Assembly (NCBI GenBank): GCA_021204085.1
Contig: JAJPZY010000039.1
Span: forward strand, 1-51,251
DNA: 51,251 bases
Direction: 5' to 3'
Source: Clostridiales bacterium
GTDB taxonomy: Bacteria; Bacillota; Clostridia; Lachnospirales; Lachnospiraceae
Under the pieces are notes generated by a model. The model worked only from the letters and a program-made list of their open reading frames with translations. It did no database searches and was not told where the DNA came from. Both the position numbers and the translations under genes were made by a program. Every line of letters begins with the position of its first letter. Position 1 is the first letter of the stretch. This document shows, piece after piece, positions 43,817 through 51,251 of this stretch.

Positions 43817-44833
43817 TCATCTATGACTTTTCTTCCCTTGTATCATCATATATATGACTACCGGCGCTCCGAATATCGCCGTCACGGAACTGATGGACAG
43901 CTCCGTCGGAGAGAACACCGTCCTGGCCAGATAATCGCAAAACAGGCAGAATACCGCACCGCCCAGAAAACATCCCGGCAGAATGACCAGCGGTTTAGCT
44001 GTGTGAAACAGACTTTTCATCAGATGCGGCACCGCAATACCCACAAAGGATATCGGTCCCGCAAAAGCAGTCACCGTGGCGGAGAGAATACTGGAAAGAA
44101 TAATCAGGGAAATCCGCAAAAACCGGACGTTCACGCCCAGATTCTTCGCATATACTTCCCCCACCTGATAAGCACTGATCGGTTTTGAGAGGAAAAACGT
44201 CAAAACTATTGTGATTCCGATCACAACCGCCATCACCCGGACATTGCTCCAGGAAGTTCCGGAAAAACTTCCCAGCGACCAGTTATGCAGATTCACGATA
44301 TTGGAATCCTCCGCAAAGGTTACCACAAAATCTGTAATCGCCGAACAGATATACCCGATCATAATACCGCAGACAACCAATATAGACATATTGCTAACTT
44401 TCTTTGATACAGCAAGGACAAATCCCATCGACATCATCGAACCGGCGAAAGCCGCAATGATCATCCCTGCGGAACTGATCGTAATTCCCCGCCCTAACAG
44501 AAAAATCATAACCAGCGCTACGATCAGCTTTGCCCCCGAGGAGATTCCCAGAACATACGGCCCCGCAATCGGATTCCCGAAAAATGTCTGCAACAAAAAA
44601 CCGGAAACTGACAGAGCGCCGCCCAGAATCAGTGCGGCAATCGCACGAGGCAGACGAATACTCCACACAACCGTAGCCTCCGTGCTTTCGGTGTTCCGGC
44701 GAAACAGAATGGCCATACATTCCCGGAAGGAAAGTTCCACTGTTCCGCCATTGATATTTATCATAAACAAAAGAAATAATAATACAGCCAGAATCAGGAA
44801 AGCGGCTGTATAGCGCATCGAACGTTTCTGCAT
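43817..44833 (-). CDS. FecCD/BtuC-family ABC permease
   Basis: 338 residues with about ten transmembrane helices. The family blocks RLPRAIAALILGGALSVSGFLLQTFFGNPIAGPYVLGIS, read in pieces, and FAGPISFVGIAVPHLMKSLF near 265 are typical of B12/iron-chelate importers. It lies between its ATPase (9 bases downstream) and its binding protein (120 bases upstream). Confidence 0.94.
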   Translation of the reverse strand: MQKRSMRYTAAFLILAVLLFLLFMININGGTVELSFRECMAILFRRNTESTEATVVWSIRLPRAIAALILGGALSVSGFLLQTFFGNPIAGPYVLGISSGAKLIVALVMIFLLGRGITISSAGMIIAAFAGSMMSMGFVLAVSKKVSNMSILVVCGIMIGYICSAITDFVVTFAEDSNIVNLHNWSLGSFSGTSWSNVRVMAVVIGITIVLTFFLSKPISAYQVGEVYAKNLGVNVRFLRISLIILSSILSATVTAFAGPISFVGIAVPHLMKSLFHTAKPLVILPGCFLGGAVFCLFCDYLARTVFSPTELSISSVTAIFGAPVVIYMMIQGKKSHR

Positions 44834-44953
44834 GTTTCTCCTTACCTGCCTGTAACTGCTCTATATTTTTTCAACAGCAAATGAAACCCTGTTAAAATCA
44901 CTGCACGAAAAAGATATACTGTAACTGTTCATTATTTTCACAGTTACGGCACA

Positions 44954-46222
44954 TCAATCTAATTTATATAGGTAGTTCAGTTCCTCATCCGACACATTCT
45001 CATCTGTCAGAATCGCATGAATATCCAACATCAGCGCGGTAAATCCGGTGGTCTCCTGGAAAACGCTTTTCCCGGTACACCAGACATTTCCCTCCTGCAC
45101 AGCCTTAAACTCAGCCAGTAATTCACTTTTATCCAGAAGTTCGTCCATCGTCGTCAATTCATTGTCGATGGAACTGTTATAAATCAGCACCTCCGCGTCT
45201 TTTGCTGCCAGATAAAAATCCTCCATCTGCATATTCATGGTGGAAACCGCACTATCCTCATCCCCGGTCAGATCCTCAAAGGCATAGACTCCGCCGGAAA
45301 GTTCAATCAGTTTGGAAATGTATCCGCCGTACTTGTGCACGTTAGCCGCACCGTTTGTCGTAATATAGAAAAAAGCCACCGTCTTTCCGGTGCTCTCATC
45401 CTCCAGCACCTCAGAAAGGCTTGCCACCTGTTCCTCGAAATAACTGTTTGCTTCCTCCTCTTTGCCGAGCAAAATCCCATACACTTTGATCCACTCCAGA
45501 CGGCCCAGCGGGTGATTTTCGTAACTGGAATGCTCCACAAACACCGGAATCCCCAGCTCCTCAATCTGCTCCTGCACATCCGGCGAATGATAAATCATCG
45601 TGGATTCGATCGCCAGGTCACAGCCCTCGGAAATCAACAGCTCATAATCCGGTGCGGAATATTTGCCGGCGTAAAGCATCTCTCCGCTCTCGATGGCTTC
45701 CTTCGCCTCCTCGATATACCAGCCATCCGCGTTGGTTCCGCACAGACGGATATTGCCGATGCCGTCAAGCGCCCGGAACAGATCCATCGCTGAGGTTGCC
45801 ACCAGATAGATATGATCGGAGCCCTGCCCGATCACCGTGATATCCTCCGGCAAATTTTCCGGCTCCTGCATTCCTTCCGGGACCACAAGATACCGGGTCT
45901 CCTCAGCCACCGTGATCAGATAATAACCTCCGTCATACTGTTCCGCAGAAAACTGCGTGGCATAGCTTAAGGAGACAGTATCCATAACCTCCATATCATC
46001 CCAATCGTATACCGCCTCAGAAACTTCCCCGGTTTTCGACTCGGATTCTGTTTCCGACACCGCGCTCTGTGCATCTTCTGCAGTCCTTTTATCCTGGCAG
46101 CCGGCCAACCCGAACACACAGGCAAACACAGCCACGCAAAGTATGAGAAAATAGAACCTTCGGTTTCTTCCTGTTTTTTTCTTTCTTATGTTAGTTTGCT
46201 CATCCGGATTATTCCTGAACAT
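44954..46222 (-). CDS. BtuF/FecB-type substrate-binding lipoprotein
   Basis: 422 residues. A basic N-terminus with a hydrophobic stretch ends in lipobox FGLAGC, acylated at Cys42. An acidic Ser/Glu linker and an unusual domain of about 60 residues (SYATQFSAEQYDGGYYLITV) precede the helical-backbone binding fold (YAGKYSAPDYELLISEGCDLAIES ... IPVFVEHSSYENHPLGRLEW). It captures the ligand outside the cell for the FecCD/BtuD pair. Heme, iron chelate and corrinoid cannot be separated by sequence alone; cluster content favours a tetrapyrrole. Confidence 0.9.
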   Translation of the reverse strand: MFRNNPDEQTNIRKKKTGRNRRFYFLILCVAVFACVFGLAGCQDKRTAEDAQSAVSETESESKTGEVSEAVYDWDDMEVMDTVSLSYATQFSAEQYDGGYYLITVAEETRYLVVPEGMQEPENLPEDITVIGQGSDHIYLVATSAMDLFRALDGIGNIRLCGTNADGWYIEEAKEAIESGEMLYAGKYSAPDYELLISEGCDLAIESTMIYHSPDVQEQIEELGIPVFVEHSSYENHPLGRLEWIKVYGILLGKEEEANSYFEEQVASLSEVLEDESTGKTVAFFYITTNGAANVHKYGGYISKLIELSGGVYAFEDLTGDEDSAVSTMNMQMEDFYLAAKDAEVLIYNSSIDNELTTMDELLDKSELLAEFKAVQEGNVWCTGKSVFQETTGFTALMLDIHAILTDENVSDEELNYLYKLD

Positions 46223-46269
46223 TCATATCGCCTTCTTGTTCTGCTGTAATTCTTATAACATCTGACAAC

Positions 46270-47241
46270 TTATTCCTCCGCATCAGCAATCGTCGCCGAA
46301 TCAAAAAAGATGGTATAGTCAATCTCATGCGGCTCGCTCATCGCTGTTGTATCCGCGGTAACTTCCATGGCATAGTCAAACGCATCCACCGGAATCTCGA
46401 ATACCGATCCTTCCTCTGTGCTGACCGGGAGATACTGCTCCTCCCCGACAATCATATAATCATAATTAGAGCTGCTCCACGTAATCTGCGCAGTCGCCGC
46501 TCCGTCCGCTATCGTAAGCGTCGCCGGTGATTCAATATCCGCACGCCCGGTCCCGCCTTCCAATGTAACCTCAATGGTATAAGTCCCGTCCTCGAGTCCC
46601 AGAGATTCCACAGATTTCTTCTCTGCAACCACTGTCTCCCCGACTGCGTCATCATCCCCGGCCTCTCCGGCTTCACTCTCTGCCGCACCGTCTTCGTCCT
46701 CAATCAGAACGGGATCTGATACGGATACCGTATGGTCGTACCATGTGCCCTTTGTACCGATAATCGCAACTGCAAACTCCTCATCCAGAGCAGGAACCGG
46801 AATATCAAATCCATATACTGTCTCCGTATAGCCGTCGCTATAGGTCACCTCGTCCTCTGTGGGCTGAATCCACCCGGCCTCGTCCTCCTGAGCTTCCTCC
46901 GCCGTGCCGTAATACAAATTCACAATATTTTTGGAAACCAGCGAGACGTGTATCGTCATCACGCCGTCCTCCACGGTAAGTGTTCCCATTCCGTCACAGG
47001 CTTCATTGATGTGAAACATACTGCTGTCCGTGGAAAATTCCGCCTGATAAACACCATCCTCCAGCATCGTTTCCGAGGCATTGTCATCCGCAGTATCCTC
47101 CGGCTCCGCCTCCGATTCTGCTGAGGCACTCACCGACTCCTCATCAGATGCGGAATCCGCCTGCTGTGCGCCGTATCCTGTCATACACAGCGCAGCCGCC
47201 GCTGCCAACGCAATACATGTTACCATCCATTTTCGTTTCAT
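46270..47241 (-). CDS. secreted two-domain protein, unrecognised domains
   Basis: 323 residues from the ATG at 47241 (AAAGGGTG upstream). Signal peptide about 1-25, then an acidic linker. Domain 1 (about 60-180) has FSTDSSMFHINEACDGMGTL, HVSLVSKNIVNLYYG and VYGFDIPVPALDEEFAVAII. Domain 2 (about 215-315) is the same fold as in the 39416-39979 protein, with ITWSSSNYDYMIVGEEQYLP and ADTTAMSEPHEIDYTIFF. There is no membrane anchor or lipobox. It is first in the tetrapyrrole/importer cluster, so surface capture of heme, corrinoid or cobalt is the likely role (inference). Confidence 0.8.
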   Translation of the reverse strand: MKRKWMVTCIALAAAAALCMTGYGAQQADSASDEESVSASAESEAEPEDTADDNASETMLEDGVYQAEFSTDSSMFHINEACDGMGTLTVEDGVMTIHVSLVSKNIVNLYYGTAEEAQEDEAGWIQPTEDEVTYSDGYTETVYGFDIPVPALDEEFAVAIIGTKGTWYDHTVSVSDPVLIEDEDGAAESEAGEAGDDDAVGETVVAEKKSVESLGLEDGTYTIEVTLEGGTGRADIESPATLTIADGAATAQITWSSSNYDYMIVGEEQYLPVSTEEGSVFEIPVDAFDYAMEVTADTTAMSEPHEIDYTIFFDSATIADAEE

Positions 47242-47310
47242 CCTTTTCTTCACCCTTTCTAATGCGGACTGCCTATACCGTTATTTTCGCACGGCTCATT
47301 GTCTGCGCTC

Positions 47311-47354
47311 ATTATATCACAAATATGGCATATGTTTGTATCATAACATATGCC
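47311..47354 (-). promoter_or_regulatory. promoter and 28-bp operator of the tetrapyrrole cluster
   Basis: Minus strand: TATAAT at 47316-47311, preceded by TGA (extended -10). No -35 consensus is present. In its place is a perfect dyad, GGCATATGTT (47327-47336) and AACATATGCC (47345-47354) with an 8-base spacer, centred about 36 bases upstream of the expected start. The layout suits a dimeric activator or repressor controlling the whole downstream cluster. Confidence 0.6.
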
Positions 47355-47438
47355 TGTATCTGTAGTTTATCAATTTTTTGACTTTTTTGTTGTAAGCTTT
47401 CCATGCACACAATCTATTAAAAATTATATGAAAACTTA

Positions 47439-48629
47439 TTATTCCTGCAAGTCCTGCTCTCCTGCATAACCCTTATCCACATTGATCGCGCAGAAATACT
47501 CATCCCCCAGCTCTGCTTTTATCCTCTCCCTTATTATTTCTTCCAATTGGTTATCCGTCAACCGATACTTAAAGGGCACCAACACATCAAAAATCAGATT
47601 CACATGTGTCGGTCCTGCAACCACACGGAAATCATGCATACTGATCTTCGGGTCAATCGCATGAATGAGTGAAGCCGTCTTTTCTTTCAGCAATTGCACC
47701 TGCTCATCCATCGTCACGACCGGATCCATATGTATCACGGCATCACATCTTAATTCCCGTTTCAGCTCATGCTCTATATTATCAATCGCATCGTGCAGCG
47801 CCAGAATATCTCCCTCCGCCGGCACTTCTGCGTGAAGCGAAATCATCTGCCTCCCCGGTCCATAATCATGCACGATCAGATCATGAATGCCGAGCACTTC
47901 CGGGTGCGCCGTGACCAACGATTTTATCTTTTCAACAAATTCCGGCTCCGGCGGCTGTCCCAGAAGCGGATTCAGCGTATCCCGGGCTGCCGTAATCCCG
48001 GCAATGAAAATAAATACTCCAACCAGCACACCGCAGTAACCGTCAATCTGAAGATTCGTCGTTTTTTCTACAATTGCGGCAATCAATACAACAAACGTGG
48101 CAATGCTGTCGCTGAAACTGTCCGTAGCCGTTGCCCGCATGGCGGAGGAGTCCAGCTTTTTCCCGATGGAACGGTTATAAAAGCACATATATAATTTAAC
48201 CGCGATCGAGATGATCAGTATAACCAGAGCCAGCGTGTTATACTCTACTTTCTCCGGATGAATGATCTTCTCCACGGAACTTTTGACCAGTTCATACGCC
48301 ATAATCAAAATGGCGCCGGAGACGATCAGACCGGATATATATTCAATTCTTCCGTGCCCGAAAGGATGCCCCGGATCCGGCTCCGCCCCAGCCATTTTAA
48401 ATCCGATCAGTATTACAACGGAGGACGCAGCGTCTGACAGGTTGTTCACCGCATCCGCCGTGATGGATACCGACCGGGTAATCGTTCCCGCCAGAAACTT
48501 TCCTGTGAACAGAAGAATGTTCAGGCAGATGCCGACAATACCGCAAAGCATGCCGTAAGCCTGCCTTACCTCCGGGGAGGAAGTGTCATCCGGATTTTTT
48601 ATAAAGATTTTTGACAACAAACGTATCAT
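47439..48629 (-). CDS. cation diffusion facilitator family transporter
   Basis: 396 residues with six N-terminal transmembrane helices and a long cytoplasmic C-terminal domain. Metal-site motifs are SITADAVNNLSDAASSVVIL near residue 53 and DPGHPFGHGRIEYISG near 83. The family exports Zn, Mn, Fe or Co in exchange for protons. The C-terminal region is longer than in minimal CDF proteins, with two ferredoxin-like halves (LGIHDLIVHDYGPGRQMISL ... MHDFRVVAGPTHVNLIFDVL). Metal is not predictable. The gene is probably independent of the tetrapyrrole cluster promoter downstream. Confidence 0.93.
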   Translation of the reverse strand: MIRLLSKIFIKNPDDTSSPEVRQAYGMLCGIVGICLNILLFTGKFLAGTITRSVSITADAVNNLSDAASSVVILIGFKMAGAEPDPGHPFGHGRIEYISGLIVSGAILIMAYELVKSSVEKIIHPEKVEYNTLALVILIISIAVKLYMCFYNRSIGKKLDSSAMRATATDSFSDSIATFVVLIAAIVEKTTNLQIDGYCGVLVGVFIFIAGITAARDTLNPLLGQPPEPEFVEKIKSLVTAHPEVLGIHDLIVHDYGPGRQMISLHAEVPAEGDILALHDAIDNIEHELKRELRCDAVIHMDPVVTMDEQVQLLKEKTASLIHAIDPKISMHDFRVVAGPTHVNLIFDVLVPFKYRLTDNQLEEIIRERIKAELGDEYFCAINVDKGYAGEQDLQE

Positions 48630-48722
48630 GTGCCGAAATCTCCTTCATATTGATTGTATAAGTTGCTCCATTTAAACAGATTTATCCGTTTCTTCAAAGC
48701 CTAATTTCTGTAAAAATATATC

Positions 48723-49043
48723 TTACAGCTTATTATATTTATCGCTTTTTCCTTTTGCTTTCTCCACAGGATACTTCGCCTCATTCTGCGACATCTTCAT
48801 ATTCACAATATCATCCGCATCAAGTTCCAGCTTATCCAAAAGATTCTGACTATATACCAAAACATCCGCCAGTTCTTCCTTGATGTGCTGCAGATCATAT
48901 GTATCCTCTGACCACTGAAAACATTCCAGCAGTTCTGCCGCCTCGATCACAATTGATTTTGCAAGGTTGGCCGGTGAATGGAACTGATCCCAGTCACGGT
49001 CTTCCGTAAATTTCCGGATTCTATTTACTGTTTCCTGTTTCAT
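48723..49043 (-). CDS. MazG-like nucleotide pyrophosphohydrolase
   Basis: 106 residues, an all-alpha NTP pyrophosphatase. The metal-binding acidic residues are in VIEAAELLECFQW and EELADVLVYSQNLLD (EExxE...ExxD pattern). It probably hydrolyses non-canonical or defence-related nucleotides. It starts 11 bases after the DUF2075 ATPase, a pairing often seen, so the two may form one functional unit. Confidence 0.93.
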   Translation of the reverse strand: MKQETVNRIRKFTEDRDWDQFHSPANLAKSIVIEAAELLECFQWSEDTYDLQHIKEELADVLVYSQNLLDKLELDADDIVNMKMSQNEAKYPVEKAKGKSDKYNKL

Positions 49044-49054
49044 AATTCCCCTTT

Positions 49055-50905
49055 CTACTGATTGGCCTCAGAATCTTTCAAAGCTTTCCGAAGCTCCGGA
49101 TCACAAGCATAGATGTAGAGGCCATTAATGCCACGTGTCATGAGAACACGCACTTCATGTTGAATCAGCGTTTCTCCGAATTTCTGTTTTGTCCCATCTG
49201 ATAATGTTCTATTACGAATTGCTTTCTGATTGTAACTTGCTGTAGGATCAAAAATTATTTTCTCGTCACGATACTTAACAGATGGTCCGAGAATTACTCC
49301 CGCATAATTTAAATCAAAACCCTGAATCGTAAATGTTGACCCCACCTCACCAATAGTCTGAGGCTGTTCTGCCCACGCCAACCCGGCAATACTGCGCTTT
49401 TCTCTTCTGGAAAGTTCCGGCTCCAATTCACGGTTCCAGGGTTTATGCCATTTTTCAATATAAACTTCCCAGTATTTTCGCAACCTGTCTTCCGGGTGAC
49501 GATTTGAGCTGTATTCCCAGTCATAAGTTGCAATCACTCTGGATAAAGCCGAGTCACTTTCCTTCGCCTTTTTCTGAATCTCCAAATCCAATTTTTCCGG
49601 AGTATCAAAAATTCTGATACAATAGCTATTCGATGACTCCGGCATTTTCTTTATCTGCCCCTTTTTTGTAAAAGAATCAATCCAGTCTATTGTATCAGGA
49701 TCAGCCATCATTCGAAGCTGTTTCTCCAGAACAATATGATTACCTGCCTTCCTTGCCTGATTTCTGTACTGCTCCAGAATTTGTGATTCCCAAAACTGTT
49801 CTGTAGTAAGGATTTGATTCTCATCGAACATTACAACCGTAACACGGGCTCTTTCCAGAATATCTTTCAACTGGTTTTCGCCGCGATAGGATTGTTTCCC
49901 CTGGGTTAACAACAAATGCGCCTCATCCACAAAAGCCACATCGACCGGTTTATCTGCCGTATGATTATTAATAAAAGTCGTCGGTTTACTTATAATCTTT
50001 CCATACTTTTCAGCCAAACCCAGTTTTTCAGCAATCTGCTCATACACTGTAATCTGTTCGTCATGGTTTACCAGCAAATGACAGTTCAACTTTTCATCCC
50101 GCTCTTCAAACAGACAATACAACTCATAAAAGGTACTGCTGTTCAGTACGGTTTTTCCGGTTCCCGCTTCTCCGTCAATGAAAATCAGCTGCCCCGTTTC
50201 TCCGTTTTCCAACGCCTGCGATACTTTTCGAACAATCAGATCTCTCGCCTGATTCTGTTCTCTTGTAAGCTTATGCAACGGAGAAGCTTTAAAAATGGCA
50301 GAATCTTTTATTTTACTCTCCGATGGGAACAAATCCCGATTCTCTTTGCGAAGTCCTCTCCAGATTTTTCCAAAAAGCTCCTCCAGTTCATCCATCGGAT
50401 AATAGCCTGTCTGCGGATTATCCCGCAAATTATGTACATGTTTAACCCGCTCTACGCTCATCATATAATGCATCAGGCGATTTTCAATATCAAGCGTCAA
50501 TGATTTATTGAAATGTTCGTGTCCAATGATATAGAGGCTTGCCTCCTGTTCTGCTATATTTCTTTGCCATTTTGTTTTATCTGTTGATGCATCATAATGC
50601 TGACGTGTTCTTTTAAAAATGTCATTTGACTCCCCAACATATACTTCATAGTAGTCCGATTTCTTCCAGGAATGAATATAAACTGTTGGAAAATTCTCAA
50701 TAATTTCCCTTGTTTTTTCTTTCTCTGACAGCAAAGAAACTTTTTCAAAATAATCCAAATTCTCCGGAGTATCTATAATCTGCTTAATAACCGGATTCGC
50801 TACATGATTGTTCATTTTTGTAAACTTATTTAAAAGGGCTTCCTGAATCACCTGAGAACAGTTAATCTCATGCTGGTCAACAAGATCAGCCATCCATTCG
50901 GGCAA
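49055..50905 (-). CDS. GIY-YIG / DUF2075 ATPase, in frame with upstream HicB-like domain
   Basis: From the first available start (TTG 50905) 616 residues. A GIY-YIG-like nuclease domain lies at about 73-150 (TVYIHSWKKSDYYEVYVGES, then RTRQHYD). The DUF2075 P-loop ATPase/helicase follows, with Walker A GEAGTGKT near 246, Walker B VAFVDEAHLLL near 327 and the C-terminal QGFDLNYAGVILGPSV. The frame stays open upstream to 51202 and encodes a HicB-type domain, so residues 1-30 belong to that domain. ATG AAC AAT (MNNHVANPVIKQ) near 50812 could be an independent start but has no good ribosome site. Probable defence or DNA-repair role with MazG. Confidence 0.85.
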   Translation of the reverse strand: MPEWMADLVDQHEINCSQVIQEALLNKFTKMNNHVANPVIKQIIDTPENLDYFEKVSLLSEKEKTREIIENFPTVYIHSWKKSDYYEVYVGESNDIFKRTRQHYDASTDKTKWQRNIAEQEASLYIIGHEHFNKSLTLDIENRLMHYMMSVERVKHVHNLRDNPQTGYYPMDELEELFGKIWRGLRKENRDLFPSESKIKDSAIFKASPLHKLTREQNQARDLIVRKVSQALENGETGQLIFIDGEAGTGKTVLNSSTFYELYCLFEERDEKLNCHLLVNHDEQITVYEQIAEKLGLAEKYGKIISKPTTFINNHTADKPVDVAFVDEAHLLLTQGKQSYRGENQLKDILERARVTVVMFDENQILTTEQFWESQILEQYRNQARKAGNHIVLEKQLRMMADPDTIDWIDSFTKKGQIKKMPESSNSYCIRIFDTPEKLDLEIQKKAKESDSALSRVIATYDWEYSSNRHPEDRLRKYWEVYIEKWHKPWNRELEPELSRREKRSIAGLAWAEQPQTIGEVGSTFTIQGFDLNYAGVILGPSVKYRDEKIIFDPTASYNQKAIRNRTLSDGTKQKFGETLIQHEVRVLMTRGINGLYIYACDPELRKALKDSEANQ

Positions 50906-51202
50906 GGAAATATTTTTACTTACAGTTCCGGTATCAATAGCGGCACGATACGCAATGGTGTCAATCTGAATTAAGGTAAGAATTGCATCATCCGGATAAT
51001 TGAGATTACTTTGAGGTGTTGCTGAATGGATATCTTCCGGATGATTATCTTCAGCGTGAACAAGCCAGATTGAAGCGGCGTCAGTAATTTGTTCAACTGC
51101 ATCGGAAATATCTTTTCCGGTAGTAATACAACCGGGAAGATCCGGTATTCTGGCAAAGAACCCAGTACCATCTTCTTCGGGAATAAGAATTGCAGTATAA
51201 GG
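50827..51202 (-). pseudogene. HicB-like antitoxin domain lacking its start
   Basis: Translation in the frame of the downstream ATPase gives YTAILIPEEDGTGFFARIPD, LPGCITTGKDISDAVEQ and, at the end, NISLPEWMADLVDQHEINCS. These are the HicB RNase-H-like fold and C-terminal ribbon-helix-helix. No ATG, GTG or TTG lies between the upstream stop (51238-51236) and residue 100 of the domain. The first few residues appear replaced by the repeat-like sequence at 51203-51251, consistent with an insertion at the gene start. No HicA toxin is visible. Confidence 0.7.
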
Positions 51203-51251
51203 GAGTATGAAAAAAAGTCTGTAAAAGTTTAAATGTTAGGTCTTCTATGAT
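51203..51251. mobile_element. possible insertion-sequence terminus (right edge)
   Basis: GAGTATGAAAAAAAGTCTG then TAAAAG and GGTCTTCTATGAT run outward to the window edge. The left edge (1-51) has a matching set in the same outward order. The inner boundary coincides with loss of the HicB-like start. This fits the terminal inverted repeat of an insertion sequence whose body lies outside the window. Confidence 0.45.

Noticed and set aside
47242..47438. Cobalamin riboswitch upstream of the tetrapyrrole cluster
   Set aside because: None of the conserved aptamer segments occur on either strand; only a dyad and an extended -10 are present.
1..51251. tRNA, rRNA or tmRNA genes
   Set aside because: No cloverleaf-like sequence with TTCGA/TTCAA arms or rRNA core sequence was noticed on either strand; a covariance scan would be more sensitive than reading by eye.

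Overview
The window looks like a chromosomal segment of an anaerobic, low-to-mid GC Firmicute of class Clostridia, most like gut Lachnospiraceae or Eubacteriaceae that demethylate methoxylated compounds. Reasons: strong AGGAGG-type ribosome binding sites, a GlpP-type glycerol regulon, an oxygen-independent (CbiH/CbiF/CbiL/CbiK) cobalamin route, corrinoid-dependent methyltransferase parts, and many LysR regulators paired with uroporphyrinogen-decarboxylase-like (UroD-like) methyltransferases. The genus cannot be named from sequence alone. No rRNA, tRNA or CRISPR array was seen.

Layout. (1) 0.1-5.5 kb: a glycerol operon on the minus strand (glpP, FAD dehydrogenase with a BFD-type 2Fe-2S tail, NAD/FAD oxidoreductase, DUF1667 protein, glpK) behind a sigma-A promoter and a leader terminator, the presumed GlpP antitermination target. 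(2) 5.5-8.8 kb: a large inverted-repeat element, a dCMP deaminase, an unknown protein, an XRE regulator, and remnants of a LysR gene and a UroD-like gene. (3) 8.9-12.3 kb: cobU, cobT, cbiH, cbiF. (4) 12.4-21.2 kb: a fused LysR/UroD remnant, two DUF4143-type ATPases flanking a phloretin/DAPG-hydrolase-like gene with a divergent LysR, then an intact UroD-like gene and LysR. (5) 21.3-30.6 kb: a hydantoinase remnant, two more UroD-like genes (one with an in-frame amber codon), a LysR, a PocR-domain AraC regulator, a cobalamin riboswitch, a corrinoid protein, a DUF2284 protein and a RACo-type activase. (6) 30.8-47.3 kb: a long minus-strand tetrapyrrole cluster (lipoprotein cbiK, cbiC, cobD, cbiP, hemA, a HemC-CobA-HemD fusion, cbiL), an ABC-2 exporter, a FecBCD/BtuFCD-type importer, and two surface proteins sharing an unrecognised domain. 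(7) 47.4-51.2 kb: a CDF metal transporter, MazG, and a GIY-YIG/DUF2075 ATPase read in frame from a decapitated HicB-like domain.

How it fits together. The methyltransferases and corrinoid protein of region 5 consume cobamide; regions 3 and 6 make or import it; the RACo-like protein re-reduces oxidised corrinoid. The most striking arrangement is at 25.8-27.3 kb: a complete B12 riboswitch with its own promoter and terminator points backwards into the 3' end of the PocR-domain regulator. B12 scarcity would release a long antisense RNA across that regulator, as described for Listeria pocR/aspocR, but here in a methyltransferase setting.

Both ends of the window run outward into similar sequence resembling insertion-sequence termini, so the segment may be bounded by copies of one element. 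Four loci of the LysR/UroD/hydantoinase class are internally deleted or truncated while the cobalamin genes are intact.
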